Source: Mycobacterium sp. URHD0025
GTDB lineage: Bacteria; Actinomycetota; Actinomycetes; Mycobacteriales; Mycobacteriaceae
NCBI RefSeq assembly: GCF_000426065.1
Contig: NZ_AUEQ01000013.1
Location: forward strand, 124,001 to 188,000
DNA: 64,000 nucleotides
Direction of reading: 5' to 3'
The first letter of the stretch is position 1. Each line of letters opens with the position of its first letter. A program made the translations under genes and the position numbers. Shown here in pieces: positions 1 to 7,652 of the stretch. Under the pieces are notes generated by a model. It did no database searches, was not told where the DNA came from, and saw nothing but the letters and a program-made list of their open reading frames with translations.

Positions 1-102
1 CCCACCTCGGTGAGCGCGATCATCGGGTTGATGCTGTTGATCGCGGTGTTCGTCGCGGTCGGTGTCCTGTTGATCATGAAGATCTCCGGCGTCTTCGACT
101 GA
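1..102 (+). CDS. C-terminal fragment of a small membrane protein
   Basis: Only the last 33 codons lie in the window, in frame from base 1 to a TGA at 100-102. They encode one hydrophobic stretch (IIGLMLLIAVFVAVGVLLIM) followed by a short polar tail, KISGVFD, so the protein ends in a transmembrane helix. By gene order it sits where M. tuberculosis has Rv2405, but the visible part is too short to confirm that or to give a function. The downstream CBS gene is on the opposite strand, so the two converge. Confidence 0.6.
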   Translation, partial: PTSVSAIIGLMLLIAVFVAVGVLLIMKISGVFD

Positions 103-129
103 TGACACCGTCGCTACTGCCAAAGCGGC

Positions 130-561
130 TCAGCGGCCCTGGGTGATGTAGGCCTGCAGCTGTTCCTGCTCGGCCTCCAGTTCTTCCATCCGGGTCTTGA
201 CGATGTCACCGATGCTGACGATGCCGGCGAGTCGCCCGCCGTCGAGCACCGGGATGTGGCGCACCCGGTTCTCGGTCATCAGCGCGCTGAGGTGGTCCAC
301 GGTGTCACGCGGAGTACAGGTCGCCACGACCGTGGTCATGATCTCCGACACCGGCTGCGCCAACAGGCTGCTGCCCCGCTCGTGCAGCTTGCGCACCACA
401 TCACGTTCCGACACGATGCCGGCCAGTCCACCGGGGCCCATCACCACCATGGCGCCGATGTTCAGCTCGGTCAGCCCGGCCAACAGTTCGGTCACCGTGG
501 TCTCCGGCGAAATCGTCACCACCGCCGTGCCCTTGTTTTTCAGCACGTCCGCGATTCGCAT
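130..561 (-). CDS. Tandem CBS-domain protein (Rv2406c-like)
   Basis: The 143-residue protein is almost entirely two CBS motifs, at about residues 10-62 and 77-130. Each contains the GIVSxxDIV/GIVSERDVV signature that shapes the adenosyl-nucleotide pocket of the Bateman module. Such stand-alone proteins are thought to sense AMP, ATP or related ligands; no catalytic domain is attached. The start is set at the ATG of MRIADVLKNKG because a strong GGAGG lies 6 nt upstream. A longer reading to 630 has no comparable ribosome-binding site and its extra residues look non-coding. The gene converges with the membrane-protein fragment and is divergent from the RNase Z gene. The ligand and partner are unknown. 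Confidence 0.9.
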   Translation of the reverse strand: MRIADVLKNKGTAVVTISPETTVTELLAGLTELNIGAMVVMGPGGLAGIVSERDVVRKLHERGSSLLAQPVSEIMTTVVATCTPRDTVDHLSALMTENRVRHIPVLDGGRLAGIVSIGDIVKTRMEELEAEQEQLQAYITQGR

Positions 562-665
562 CGGCAGCCTCCGATCGTGATCCACCTCACACCAGGCTAG
601 AGCCGAGACGGTCAGTACGAAAGAAGCCACGCCTGTTCGGGCCGGGACGGAGTAGGAATGGGGCC

Positions 666-1526
666 ATGATCGAGGTCACGCTGCTCGGCACCGGTAGCCC
701 GATCCCTGATCCGGAGCGGGCCGGGCCCTCAACCCTGGCGCGCGCCGGCGACCAGATGTTTCTCATCGACTGCGGCCGCGGCGTACTGCAGCGTCTGGCC
801 GCCGCCGGCGCCGGCGCCAACCAGCTCAGCGCACTGCTGCTCACGCATCTGCACAGCGATCACATCGCCGACCTCGGCGATGTGATCATCACCCGCTGGG
901 TGAGCACCTTCGCCCCGGAGCCTGGGCCCCTGCCGATCATCGGGCCGCCCGGAACCGCCGAGGTGGTCGACGCGACGCTGCGGGCATTCGGACACGACAT
1001 CGGCTACCGCATCGCCCACCATGCCGACCTCACGGGCCCGCCGAGGGTGGAAGTCCACGAGCACACCGATGCGGTGGTGTGGGACCGAGGCGGGGTGCAG
1101 ATCCGGGTGGCACCCACCGATCACCGTCCGGTGACGCCGACCATCGCCTTCAGGATCGAACACAGCGGGGCCTCCGTGGTGGCGGCCGGCGACACCGTGC
1201 CGTGCCCCGGCCTCGATGCGCTGGCCGCCGGCGCGGGAGCCCTGGTACACACGGCGATCCGCAAGGATCTGATCGAAATGCTTCCGCAGCAACGGATCCG
1301 CGACATCTGCGACTATCACTCCTCGGTGCAGGAGGCGGCGGCCACCGCCACCCGCGCGGGCGTCGGGATCCTGATCCTCACCCACTACGTGCCCGCGATC
1401 GCCGCGGGCACAGAGGACGATTGGCGCGACTTGGCCACCTCGGTGTTCGACCGCCAGATCGAACTCGGCGACGACCTGCACCGGGTCGAGGTTCATCCCG
1501 GGGTGTGCGCTCGATCGCGCAGCTGA
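666..1526 (+). CDS. rnz: Ribonuclease Z (metallo-beta-lactamase fold)
   Basis: This 286-residue metallo-beta-lactamase-fold protein has the zinc motif THLHSDHIAD at residues 60-69 (His61, His63, Asp65, His66). The N-terminal LLGTGSPIP strand-loop is typical of the ElaC/RNase Z family, and further metal ligands lie in AGDTVPC and near DYHSS. RNase Z removes the 3' trailer of tRNA precursors; family members in actinobacteria can also act as phosphodiesterases. Length and position match Rv2407. The ATG has a GGAG-type site in the preceding ten or so bases. It converges with the oxidoreductase gene, the two overlapping by about 34 bp at their 3' ends. Confidence 0.88.
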   Translation: MIEVTLLGTGSPIPDPERAGPSTLARAGDQMFLIDCGRGVLQRLAAAGAGANQLSALLLTHLHSDHIADLGDVIITRWVSTFAPEPGPLPIIGPPGTAEVVDATLRAFGHDIGYRIAHHADLTGPPRVEVHEHTDAVVWDRGGVQIRVAPTDHRPVTPTIAFRIEHSGASVVAAGDTVPCPGLDALAAGAGALVHTAIRKDLIEMLPQQRIRDICDYHSSVQEAAATATRAGVGILILTHYVPAIAAGTEDDWRDLATSVFDRQIELGDDLHRVEVHPGVCARSRS

Positions 1527-2374
1527 TCGGCCGCCCCGGCCGCCACGTCGAGATCCGCACCGGCCCAGGGACGTCCGCGGGTGATCAGCACGACGTGCTG
1601 CAGACCGAGCTCGGCGAGGTCCTGGCAACGTCCGACCAGCTGCGCGACGGTTTCGCCGGGTTGCAGGGCGCTGGTCACCGTGCGGTGCACCGCCTCGGAC
1701 GGTCGTCCGACGTCGGCGCAATGCCGGTCCAGTACCTCGAGCTGACGGCGGATGGCTCGACCGCCGTCGGGCACGTCGAACAGGTTGCAGGCATCGCCGT
1801 ACTGTGCGACGAGCCGCAGAGTGCGGCGCTCACCGGTTCCGCCGATCAACACCGGAGGATGCGGCACCGTGACGGGGCGCGGCCGGCAGATCGGCCGTTC
1901 AAGTGTCAAATGTTGCCCCAGGAAAGCGGATTCGTCACCACGCCACATGTGGTAGGCCAACTGCAGCAGTTCGGTCATCCGCTCGAACCGCTCCTCGGTG
2001 TCGGGCAGGAAAAGCCCCATCGCAGTTGCCTCGGCCGCGTTGTAGCCCGCGCCCAGGCCCAGCCAGGCGCGGCCGTGGGAGAGGACGTCGAGCGTCGTCA
2101 CCGCCTTGACCAAGAGCGCAGGCGCTCGGAACGTGGCTGCTGACACCATGGTGCCCAACCGGATCCGGCTCGTCGCCGCGGCGAGATAGCCGAGCGCGGT
2201 GTACGCCTCCAACATCGGCTCGTCGGTCACACTGGCGGGATCGGCCTGCAGGAGGTGATCGGCCACCCACACGGTGTCCACCGCGGTGCCGTCGAGAAAG
2301 GCCGCAAGCGAGGCCAACCGCTCGTGGATCGGCTCCGGCCACGAATAGTTCGTGACACTGATACTGAGCTTCAC
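1493..2374 (-). CDS. LLM-class F420-dependent oxidoreductase
   Basis: The 293-residue protein opens with KLSISVTNYSW and continues through VDTVWVADHLLQ, IRLGTMVSAATFR and WLGLGAGYNAAEA, the standard beta-strand blocks of luciferase-like monooxygenase TIM barrels. In mycobacteria most such proteins use the deazaflavin F420 rather than FMN; the substrate cannot be read from sequence. The start is the GTG at 2374, which overlaps the TGA of the upstream membrane-protein gene as GTGA, so the two are translationally coupled. Longer readings to 2545 would run through the neighbour's coding sequence. The 3' end overlaps the RNase Z gene tail to tail. Confidence 0.85.
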   Translation of the reverse strand: MKLSISVTNYSWPEPIHERLASLAAFLDGTAVDTVWVADHLLQADPASVTDEPMLEAYTALGYLAAATSRIRLGTMVSAATFRAPALLVKAVTTLDVLSHGRAWLGLGAGYNAAEATAMGLFLPDTEERFERMTELLQLAYHMWRGDESAFLGQHLTLERPICRPRPVTVPHPPVLIGGTGERRTLRLVAQYGDACNLFDVPDGGRAIRRQLEVLDRHCADVGRPSEAVHRTVTSALQPGETVAQLVGRCQDLAELGLQHVVLITRGRPWAGADLDVAAGAADQLRDRAHTPG

Positions 2375-3078
2375 GACCGGCTCCGGGCAGCCCGGCGCGC
2401 CGGCAGCAGGGCGCCGGCCACGATCAGCCAGATGAGGCCGGTGAACCGCGCGACCGGCAGGATCACCGCCGATTCGGGCCAGATCAACACCAACGTGGCC
2501 AGTTCCGCGAGTACGGCGATCGCCAGGCCGGTCCAGGCCAACCACCGCGGCAACAGGCCGAGCACGAGACTGGGAACCGCAATTCCCGCGAGCAGCAAGC
2601 CAAGTGCCACGATGTGTCCCACCCCTCCGGTGAGGAACACCAGGTAGTACAGCGCACGGATCAGCCCGTCGGCGACAACCACTTCGGCCCGGGACATGGT
2701 CCAGCAGATCAGCCCGGACAGGGCGAGCGACCCGGCCGCGAGGATGCCGCCGGCCAGGGCGATCGTGGCGCCGGGCGCCGTCACACCGAGTTGCCTCAGG
2801 CGGGTACTGACGGTCGCGGCGTAGATCGCCAGCGGCACCGATGCCGCGAACGTGCCCACCGCACTGGCCTGCACCGCGGTGTGGTTGCCGTGGATGTACC
2901 GAAGAATCTCGGCCGCCTCGCCGTACGGCAGCGGCATCACGCCGCCCAGCGCCACACCGACGGCCAACCCGGCCAGCAATAGCGCCAGTGAGACGGCGGC
3001 CACCGGGGCCAGGGGTGGTCCCCCTTGCCGGCCGGTCGGCCGGACGGAACGCATTCGATTCTCTGCTGAATCATTCAT
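2371..3078 (-). CDS. Multi-pass membrane protein (DUF4386-like)
   Basis: The 235-residue protein shows about six or seven hydrophobic segments separated by short polar loops, starting with VAAVSLALLLAGLAVGVALG and ending with FTGLIWLIVAGALL. The architecture and the central CWTMSRAEVVVADGL / GGVGHIVALGLLLAG region resemble the DUF4386 family of uncharacterised integral membrane proteins. It is coupled by a GTGA overlap to the downstream LLM oxidoreductase and is divergent from a MarR regulator, so the three probably form one regulated unit. The ATG at 3078 is chosen; an ATG at 3114 and one at 3054 are also possible because no clear ribosome-binding site decides between them. Confidence 0.7.
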   Translation of the reverse strand: MNDSAENRMRSVRPTGRQGGPPLAPVAAVSLALLLAGLAVGVALGGVMPLPYGEAAEILRYIHGNHTAVQASAVGTFAASVPLAIYAATVSTRLRQLGVTAPGATIALAGGILAAGSLALSGLICWTMSRAEVVVADGLIRALYYLVFLTGGVGHIVALGLLLAGIAVPSLVLGLLPRWLAWTGLAIAVLAELATLVLIWPESAVILPVARFTGLIWLIVAGALLPARRAARSRS

Positions 3079-3081
3079 GAG

Positions 3082-3143
3082 TTGAACGATATGCGCGGAC
3101 GACGTCGAACTCAACTGCCTGAACGTTTTTTATTTTGAACGAT
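3082..3143. promoter_or_regulatory. Candidate MarR operator: spaced direct repeats
   Basis: The sequence TTGAACGAT occurs exactly at 3082-3090 and again at 3135-3143, with a third partial copy (TGAACG) near 3120. Both full copies sit in the divergent gap between the membrane-protein gene and the MarR gene, and the second lies just upstream of the MarR -10 element. This arrangement fits autoregulation of both directions by the MarR protein, but the binding site of this regulator is not known. Confidence 0.4.
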
Positions 3144-3153
3144 TTCTCCGTGA

Positions 3154-3165
3154 TACGGTCTGAGC
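3154..3165 (+). promoter_or_regulatory. Leaderless promoter -10 of the marR gene
   Basis: TACGGT at 3154-3159 matches the TANNNT -10 pattern and is separated by only 6 nt from the GTG at 3166. That spacing puts transcription start on or next to the start codon. No -35 hexamer of quality is visible; the TTGAACGAT repeat covers that area. Confidence 0.4.
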
Positions 3166-3660
3166 GTGGAAAATGGGCGACCCGACACCGTGGCATTTCT
3201 GTTGGCACAACTCGGCCACCGCGCCGCCACCCAGTTCGCCGAGCAGATGGCGACCATCGAGCTCACTCCGCCCCACGCCGGCATCCTGCGTGCCATCGGA
3301 TCTCAACCCGGGCTCAGCCAGCAGTCGCTGAGCACCCAACTGGGCCTGCTACCGAGTCGAGTCGTCAGCTACGTCGACGATCTGGAGGAGCGTGGCTACG
3401 TCGAGCGGCGGCGCAACCCCGACGACCGGCGCCTGCACGCGTTGTTCCTCAGCGCCGCAGGCAAGAAGGCGCTACGCCGCATCGGCGAGTTGGCGCGCCG
3501 CCACGATGAGGGGATCACCGCCGGGCTGAACGCCAAGCAACGCGGCGATCTCCACGCGCTGCTGCAAATACTCGCCGAGCAACAGGGCCTCACCCCACAC
3601 GTGCATCCGGGCTTCCGCAATCTGGGCCGCCCAGGCGGGCGCGTCAAGCCAAGCGGGTGA
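3166..3660 (+). CDS. MarR-family transcriptional regulator
   Basis: The 164-residue protein carries a winged helix-turn-helix of the MarR type. The recognition-helix region is PGLSQQSLSTQLGLLPSRVVSY (about residues 49-70), followed by the wing VERRRNPDDRRLHALFLSAAG, where the D-x-R pair is characteristic. MarR proteins act as dimers and usually repress a divergent neighbour until a small phenolic or lipophilic ligand binds. The likely targets are the divergent membrane protein and LLM oxidoreductase. The start is a GTG at 3166, favoured by a -10 element 6 nt upstream; no in-frame ATG lies close by. The 3' end overlaps the transglutaminase gene by 17 bp, convergently. Confidence 0.88.
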   Translation: MENGRPDTVAFLLAQLGHRAATQFAEQMATIELTPPHAGILRAIGSQPGLSQQSLSTQLGLLPSRVVSYVDDLEERGYVERRRNPDDRRLHALFLSAAGKKALRRIGELARRHDEGITAGLNAKQRGDLHALLQILAEQQGLTPHVHPGFRNLGRPGGRVKPSG

Positions 3661-4483
3661 TCTCCACGACCACATCGAGATCGGTCGAACCCTCACCCGA
3701 ATAGATTCCCTTGAGCGGGGCCACATCAGAATAATCCCGGCCCACCCCGACGCTGACGTACTGCTCGGTGATCTCGCTGTCGTTGGTCGGGTCGTAGTGC
3801 CACCACCCGCCGGTCCACGCCTGAATCCACGCGTGGCTCTGCCCGTCGATCGTGTCCCCCACACCCGCCTCATGCGTCGGATGCAGGTAGCCCGACACGT
3901 ATCGGGCCGGAATCCCCATGGACCGCAACATGATCAGCGAGAGATGGGCGAAGTCCTGACACACGCCCTTACCTTCACGCAGGGCATCGAGCCCCGAGGA
4001 GTGCACCCCGGTGGTACCCGGCACGTAGTCGAGCTCGCTGCGGACCCACTGCGCCACCGCCATCACCGCGTCGAACGGATCGTGATCCTTGGCGATCTGC
4101 TGACCCACCCGCGTGATCCGCTTGCTGCGCGGGGTGTAGTGCGTGGGGCTGATCACCTCGTCGAACCGGTCGATCACGGCCTCGGAGCGCAAGTCCTCCC
4201 AGCTCGCCAGCTCTTCGGGTTTCTCGGCGACGTCGGTCTCGACCACCGAGGACCCGGAGACCTCCAATTCGGTGTGTGGGGCGTGCAAGTCGAACGCCGT
4301 CACCGCCGTCCCCCAATAGTCCACATAGCGATAGGACCGCGTGGCCGGCACGGTCTCGACCCGGTTGAGGATCACGTTCTGACGCGAGTCCGACCGAGGC
4401 GTCAGCCGGGCCTCGTTGAAGGACGCGGTCACCGCCGACTTGTACGCATACCCGGTGGAGTGCACCACCCGTAGCCGCCACAT
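3644..4483 (-). CDS. Transglutaminase-like cysteine peptidase-fold protein (Rv2409c-like)
   Basis: The 279-residue protein has an N-terminal beta-rich domain (about residues 1-110, the bacterial transglutaminase-like N-terminal type) and a C-terminal transglutaminase core. The catalytic triad is visible: Cys175 in GKGVCQDFAH, His217 in QSHAWIQAW and Asp231 in WWHYDPTND. Proteins of this class hydrolyse or transfer amide bonds on peptides. The gene is the last of a three-gene minus-strand operon after the ATP-grasp and alpha-E genes; its ATG follows directly on the alpha-E stop codon. The trio is conserved across actinobacteria and proteobacteria and is predicted to make and trim a small peptide, but the product is not established. 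Confidence 0.85.
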   Translation of the reverse strand: MWRLRVVHSTGYAYKSAVTASFNEARLTPRSDSRQNVILNRVETVPATRSYRYVDYWGTAVTAFDLHAPHTELEVSGSSVVETDVAEKPEELASWEDLRSEAVIDRFDEVISPTHYTPRSKRITRVGQQIAKDHDPFDAVMAVAQWVRSELDYVPGTTGVHSSGLDALREGKGVCQDFAHLSLIMLRSMGIPARYVSGYLHPTHEAGVGDTIDGQSHAWIQAWTGGWWHYDPTNDSEITEQYVSVGVGRDYSDVAPLKGIYSGEGSTDLDVVVEITRLA

Positions 4484-5458
4484 CTAGACCTCGCCCTCCT
4501 CGATCACAACCACGTCCCCGCGCCCGGCATCGGTCCAGGCGACCCACGGCGCGGAGTGGAAGTACTGCAGCGCCAATGCTTCTCCGACATCCCGGCAGGT
4601 TTTCTGCAAGCCGGCCAGCCGGGTGTCCAGGGATTCCAGCAGCGCGCCAGGCGGCAGGAACTCGAGCTCGCTGCGGGCCCGGCCCAACAGCCGCTGCGCC
4701 TCGGCAGTGGCGCCCAGCCGGTCGTGCGGACGGTTGAGCACCTCGTCGAGACTGATTTCGGCCAACCGCAGCGAGAAAAAGATCGACCGGGGAAACAACC
4801 GGTCCAGCAACATGAATTCGACCACGCGGCCGGCGTCGAGCACGCCGCGGTAGGTGCGCAGATAGGTGTCGTGCGCGCCGGCTGAACGCAGCAATGTGAC
4901 CCAGGCCGGCGACGACGCGCTGTCACCGACCCGCGACAACAGCAGCCGGACCATCATGTCAACCCGCTCGATCGCGCGACCCAACAACATGAACCGGTAG
5001 CCGTCGTCGCGACTCAGGGTCGAATCGGCCAGCCCGGCGAACATGGCCGCGCGCCCTTCGACATACGACAGAAACTCATGCGGCCCAAGGCGTTTGGCCG
5101 CACGTTCACGCTCGGCGAGCGCGTTGTACGTGGTGTTGAGACACTCCCAGATCTCGGTCGAGGTGACTTCCCGTGCGCCCCGGGCATTCTCGCGCGCCGC
5201 CGATATCGAATCGACGATCGAGATACCGCTGCCGTCCCGGCTGAAGGCCACGATATCTGTCAACGACCACATATCGAGACGCTGCTCGGGCGGCTCGAGG
5301 CCGAGCACCCGCAACAGGGTCCGCGAGGCGACATCCGGATCGACGCTGGAGTCCTCCAACAACTGATGCACCGTGACATCGAGGATGCGTGCGGTGTCGT
5401 CGGCCCGTTCCACATAACGTCCGATCCAGTACAACGACTCGGCATTGCGTGCCAGCAT
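4484..5458 (-). CDS. Alpha-E domain protein (Rv2410c-like)
   Basis: The 324-residue, largely helical protein begins MLARNAESLYWIGRYVERAD, the signature opening of the alpha-E (DUF403) family, and keeps the repeated E-R pairs such as GRAIERVDMMVRLLL that give the fold its name. It has no recognisable catalytic site of its own. It lies between an ATP-grasp ligase gene (16 bp upstream) and a transglutaminase-like gene (directly abutting), and in other genomes alpha-E is often fused to one of them. A role as a helper or carrier subunit of the ATP-grasp enzyme is an inference from that association. Confidence 0.85.
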   Translation of the reverse strand: MLARNAESLYWIGRYVERADDTARILDVTVHQLLEDSSVDPDVASRTLLRVLGLEPPEQRLDMWSLTDIVAFSRDGSGISIVDSISAARENARGAREVTSTEIWECLNTTYNALAERERAAKRLGPHEFLSYVEGRAAMFAGLADSTLSRDDGYRFMLLGRAIERVDMMVRLLLSRVGDSASSPAWVTLLRSAGAHDTYLRTYRGVLDAGRVVEFMLLDRLFPRSIFFSLRLAEISLDEVLNRPHDRLGATAEAQRLLGRARSELEFLPPGALLESLDTRLAGLQKTCRDVGEALALQYFHSAPWVAWTDAGRGDVVVIEEGEV

Positions 5459-5474
5459 CTACGCGCACCCCCTC

Positions 5475-7133
5475 CTATTGCTGTTGTTGGGACGAACCAT
5501 CGGGCGCGCCATCGCCTTTGGGCCCTTTCACGGCCTCGGGCAGGGACCTCACCACCTCTGCCGCGGCCAACTCGCGGTCGGCCGCCGACGTTCGCGATGC
5601 GAGCACCCAGGTGTCCTTCGAACCGCCGCCCTGGCTCGAGTTCACCACCAGCGACCCTTCCGGCAGCGCCACCCGGGTCAGGCCACCGGGCAGCACCCAG
5701 ACGTCGTTGCCGTCGTTGACCGCGAACGGGCGCAGGTCTACGTGCCGGGGCGCCAGTGTGTTCCCGATCTGGGTGGGCACGGTGGACAGCTGCATCACCG
5801 GTTGGGCGATCCAGCCGCGCGGATCGTTGCGGATCTTCTTGCTGATCGTGGTCAATTCCTTGGCCGAGGCGTCCGGACCGAAAACGATGCCGTAGCCGCC
5901 CGAGCCCTCCACCGGTTTGATGACCAGTTCGTCGATTCGGTCGAGCACTTCCTCCCGTTCGGCGTCCAACCAACAGCGGTACGTGTCGACGTTGGCCAGG
6001 ATCGGCTTCTCTCCCAGGTAGTACTCGATGATGGTCGGCACGTAGGTGTAGACGAGCTTGTCGTCCCCGACCCCATTGCCCACCGCGCTGGAGATCACGA
6101 CGTTTCCGGCCCTGGCCGCATTGAGCAGCCCGGCCACCCCGAGCACCGAGTCCGGACGGAACTGCATCGGGTCCAGGTAGGCGTCATCGATGCGGCGGTA
6201 GATCACGTCGACCTGCCGCTCGCCCTCGGTGGTGCGCATGTAGACGGCGTTGTCGCGGCAGAACAGGTCGCGGCCCTCGACCAGCTCGACGCCCATCTGC
6301 CGGGCCAGCAGCGAGTGTTCGAAGTAGGCCGAGTTGTAGACCCCGGGGGTGAGCACCACGACGGTGGGGTCGGCGACGTTGGTGGGCGCCGCGTTGCGCA
6401 GCGCACGCAGCAGATGCGACGCGTAGTCGCCGACCGCGCGCACCCGATGAGTGGCGAACAGGTTCGGGAAGACACGCGCCATGGTGCGCCGGTTCTCCAT
6501 CACGTAGGACACCCCCGACGGCGATCGCAGGTTGTCCTCGAGCACCCGGAAGTCGCCCTTGTCGTCGCGAATGAGGTCGATACCGGCGACGTGGATGCGC
6601 ACGCCGTTGGGCGGCACGATGCCGGCGGCTTCACGGTGGAAGTGTTCGCAGGAGGTGACCAGGCGGCGCGGGATCACGCCGTCGCGCAAGATCTCCTGCT
6701 CGCCGTAGATGTCGTCGAGGTAGCACTCCAGCGCCTTGACCCGTTGGGTGATGCCGCGTTCCAGCCGGGACCATTCCGCGGCGGAGATCACCCGCGGCAC
6801 CAGATCGAGCGGAAACGGCCGCTCCTGGCCGGACAGCGAGAACGTGATCCCCTGATCGATGAATGCTCGGCCCAGCGCATCCGACCGCGATTGCAGTTCG
6901 GAGGCGTCGGACGGAGCAAGCTCGGCGAAGATGCCCTTGTACGGGCCGCGTACGTTGCCAGAGCCGTCGAACATCTCGTCGAACGCCTCCGAGTACCTGC
7001 CCAGGCGGTTGTAGCCGCCGAAGATGCCCTGATGTTCGGCACGCCGCGTCGAAGCGGCGCGCTGCCCGGCCGGCCTCGACCCGTTCGGTTCGGCTGCTGG
7101 GCTACGGACGGATCTCAGGCTCACCCTCCCCAT
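5475..7133 (-). CDS. Circularly permuted ATP-grasp protein (Rv2411c-like)
   Basis: The roughly 552-residue protein belongs to the circularly permuted ATP-grasp family (COG2308). It shows PNGVRIHVAGIDLIRD and FRVLEDNLRSPSGVSYV in the middle and the nucleotide-binding loop VIKPVEGSGGYGIVFG toward the C-terminus; the latter corresponds to the usual N-terminal ATP-grasp lysine/glycine loop, as expected for a permuted fold. ATP-grasp enzymes of this group are predicted to ligate amino acids or amines to a carboxylate. The start at the ATG of MGRVSLRSV gives the length of Rv2411c; a longer form to 7259 would add 42 basic, low-complexity residues and lacks a ribosome-binding site. It heads the operon with the alpha-E and transglutaminase genes. 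Confidence 0.83.
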   Translation of the reverse strand: MGRVSLRSVRSPAAEPNGSRPAGQRAASTRRAEHQGIFGGYNRLGRYSEAFDEMFDGSGNVRGPYKGIFAELAPSDASELQSRSDALGRAFIDQGITFSLSGQERPFPLDLVPRVISAAEWSRLERGITQRVKALECYLDDIYGEQEILRDGVIPRRLVTSCEHFHREAAGIVPPNGVRIHVAGIDLIRDDKGDFRVLEDNLRSPSGVSYVMENRRTMARVFPNLFATHRVRAVGDYASHLLRALRNAAPTNVADPTVVVLTPGVYNSAYFEHSLLARQMGVELVEGRDLFCRDNAVYMRTTEGERQVDVIYRRIDDAYLDPMQFRPDSVLGVAGLLNAARAGNVVISSAVGNGVGDDKLVYTYVPTIIEYYLGEKPILANVDTYRCWLDAEREEVLDRIDELVIKPVEGSGGYGIVFGPDASAKELTTISKKIRNDPRGWIAQPVMQLSTVPTQIGNTLAPRHVDLRPFAVNDGNDVWVLPGGLTRVALPEGSLVVNSSQGGGSKDTWVLASRTSAADRELAAAEVVRSLPEAVKGPKGDGAPDGSSQQQQ

Positions 7134-7260
7134 GCTGCCGCACCGGGCCGTGTTTCGCCGGGTCAACGGAGTAGCGCGTTTCGGCAGGCCAAAGGGCGGT
7201 CGAGGTGGTATGCGGACGGAAGGACCAGGCATCGGAGGCCGACGATTCGGCAGCGCCATT

Positions 7261-7290
7261 TTGGGAGTTCAGATGTCTCGCTGGTACCCT
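7261..7290 (+). promoter_or_regulatory. Candidate rpsT promoter
   Basis: TTGGGA at 7261-7266 and TACCCT at 7285-7290, preceded by TGG (extended -10), are separated by 18 nt, fitting a SigA-type promoter about 80 bp upstream of rpsT. The leader between it and the gene contains a small CCCGCA/TGCGGG hairpin. Confidence 0.5.
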
Positions 7291-7370
7291 GAACAGTCGC
7301 TGCCCGCAGTGCGGGTGTGCGCACCCAGACTTCGGTAACCCCAGCTAGAGAACTACGAAGGAATTTTTAC

Positions 7371-7631
7371 GTGGCCAACATCAAGTCGCAGGAAAAGCGC
7401 ATCCTCACCAACGAGCGTCGTCGGCTGCGGAACCAGTCGGTGAAGTCGTCGCTGCGTACGGCTGTGCGTAGCTTCCGCGAGGCCGTCGACGCGGGCGAGA
7501 AGGACAAGGCCGCCGAGTTGCTGGTGTCGACCAGCCGCAAGCTCGACAAGGCCGCCAGCAAGGGCGTCATCCACGCCAACCAGGCCGCCAACAAGAAGTC
7601 GGCTCTGGCCCTGGCCCTGAACAAGCTCTGA
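7371..7631 (+). CDS. rpsT: 30S ribosomal protein S20
   Basis: The 86-residue, lysine/arginine-rich protein starts VANIKSQEKRILTNERRR and ends KSALALALNKL, the unmistakable S20 pattern. It binds the 5' and 3' minor domains of 16S rRNA during early 30S assembly. The GTG at 7371 is chosen because a GAAGGA site lies about 9 nt upstream and because S20 proteins begin with this A-N-I-K motif. An in-frame extension to 7317 is part of the leader. The gene is monocistronic, converging with holA over a shared hairpin at 7656-7680. Confidence 0.98.
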   Translation: MANIKSQEKRILTNERRRLRNQSVKSSLRTAVRSFREAVDAGEKDKAAELLVSTSRKLDKAASKGVIHANQAANKKSALALALNKL

Positions 7632-7652
7632 TCCTTCAGTAGTTCATCCGGT

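Noticed and set aside
5445..7292. 615-codon open frame on the plus strand
   Set aside because: It is antisense to the ATP-grasp gene, with His/Arg/Asp-rich composition and no motif. High GC leaves long open frames opposite real genes.
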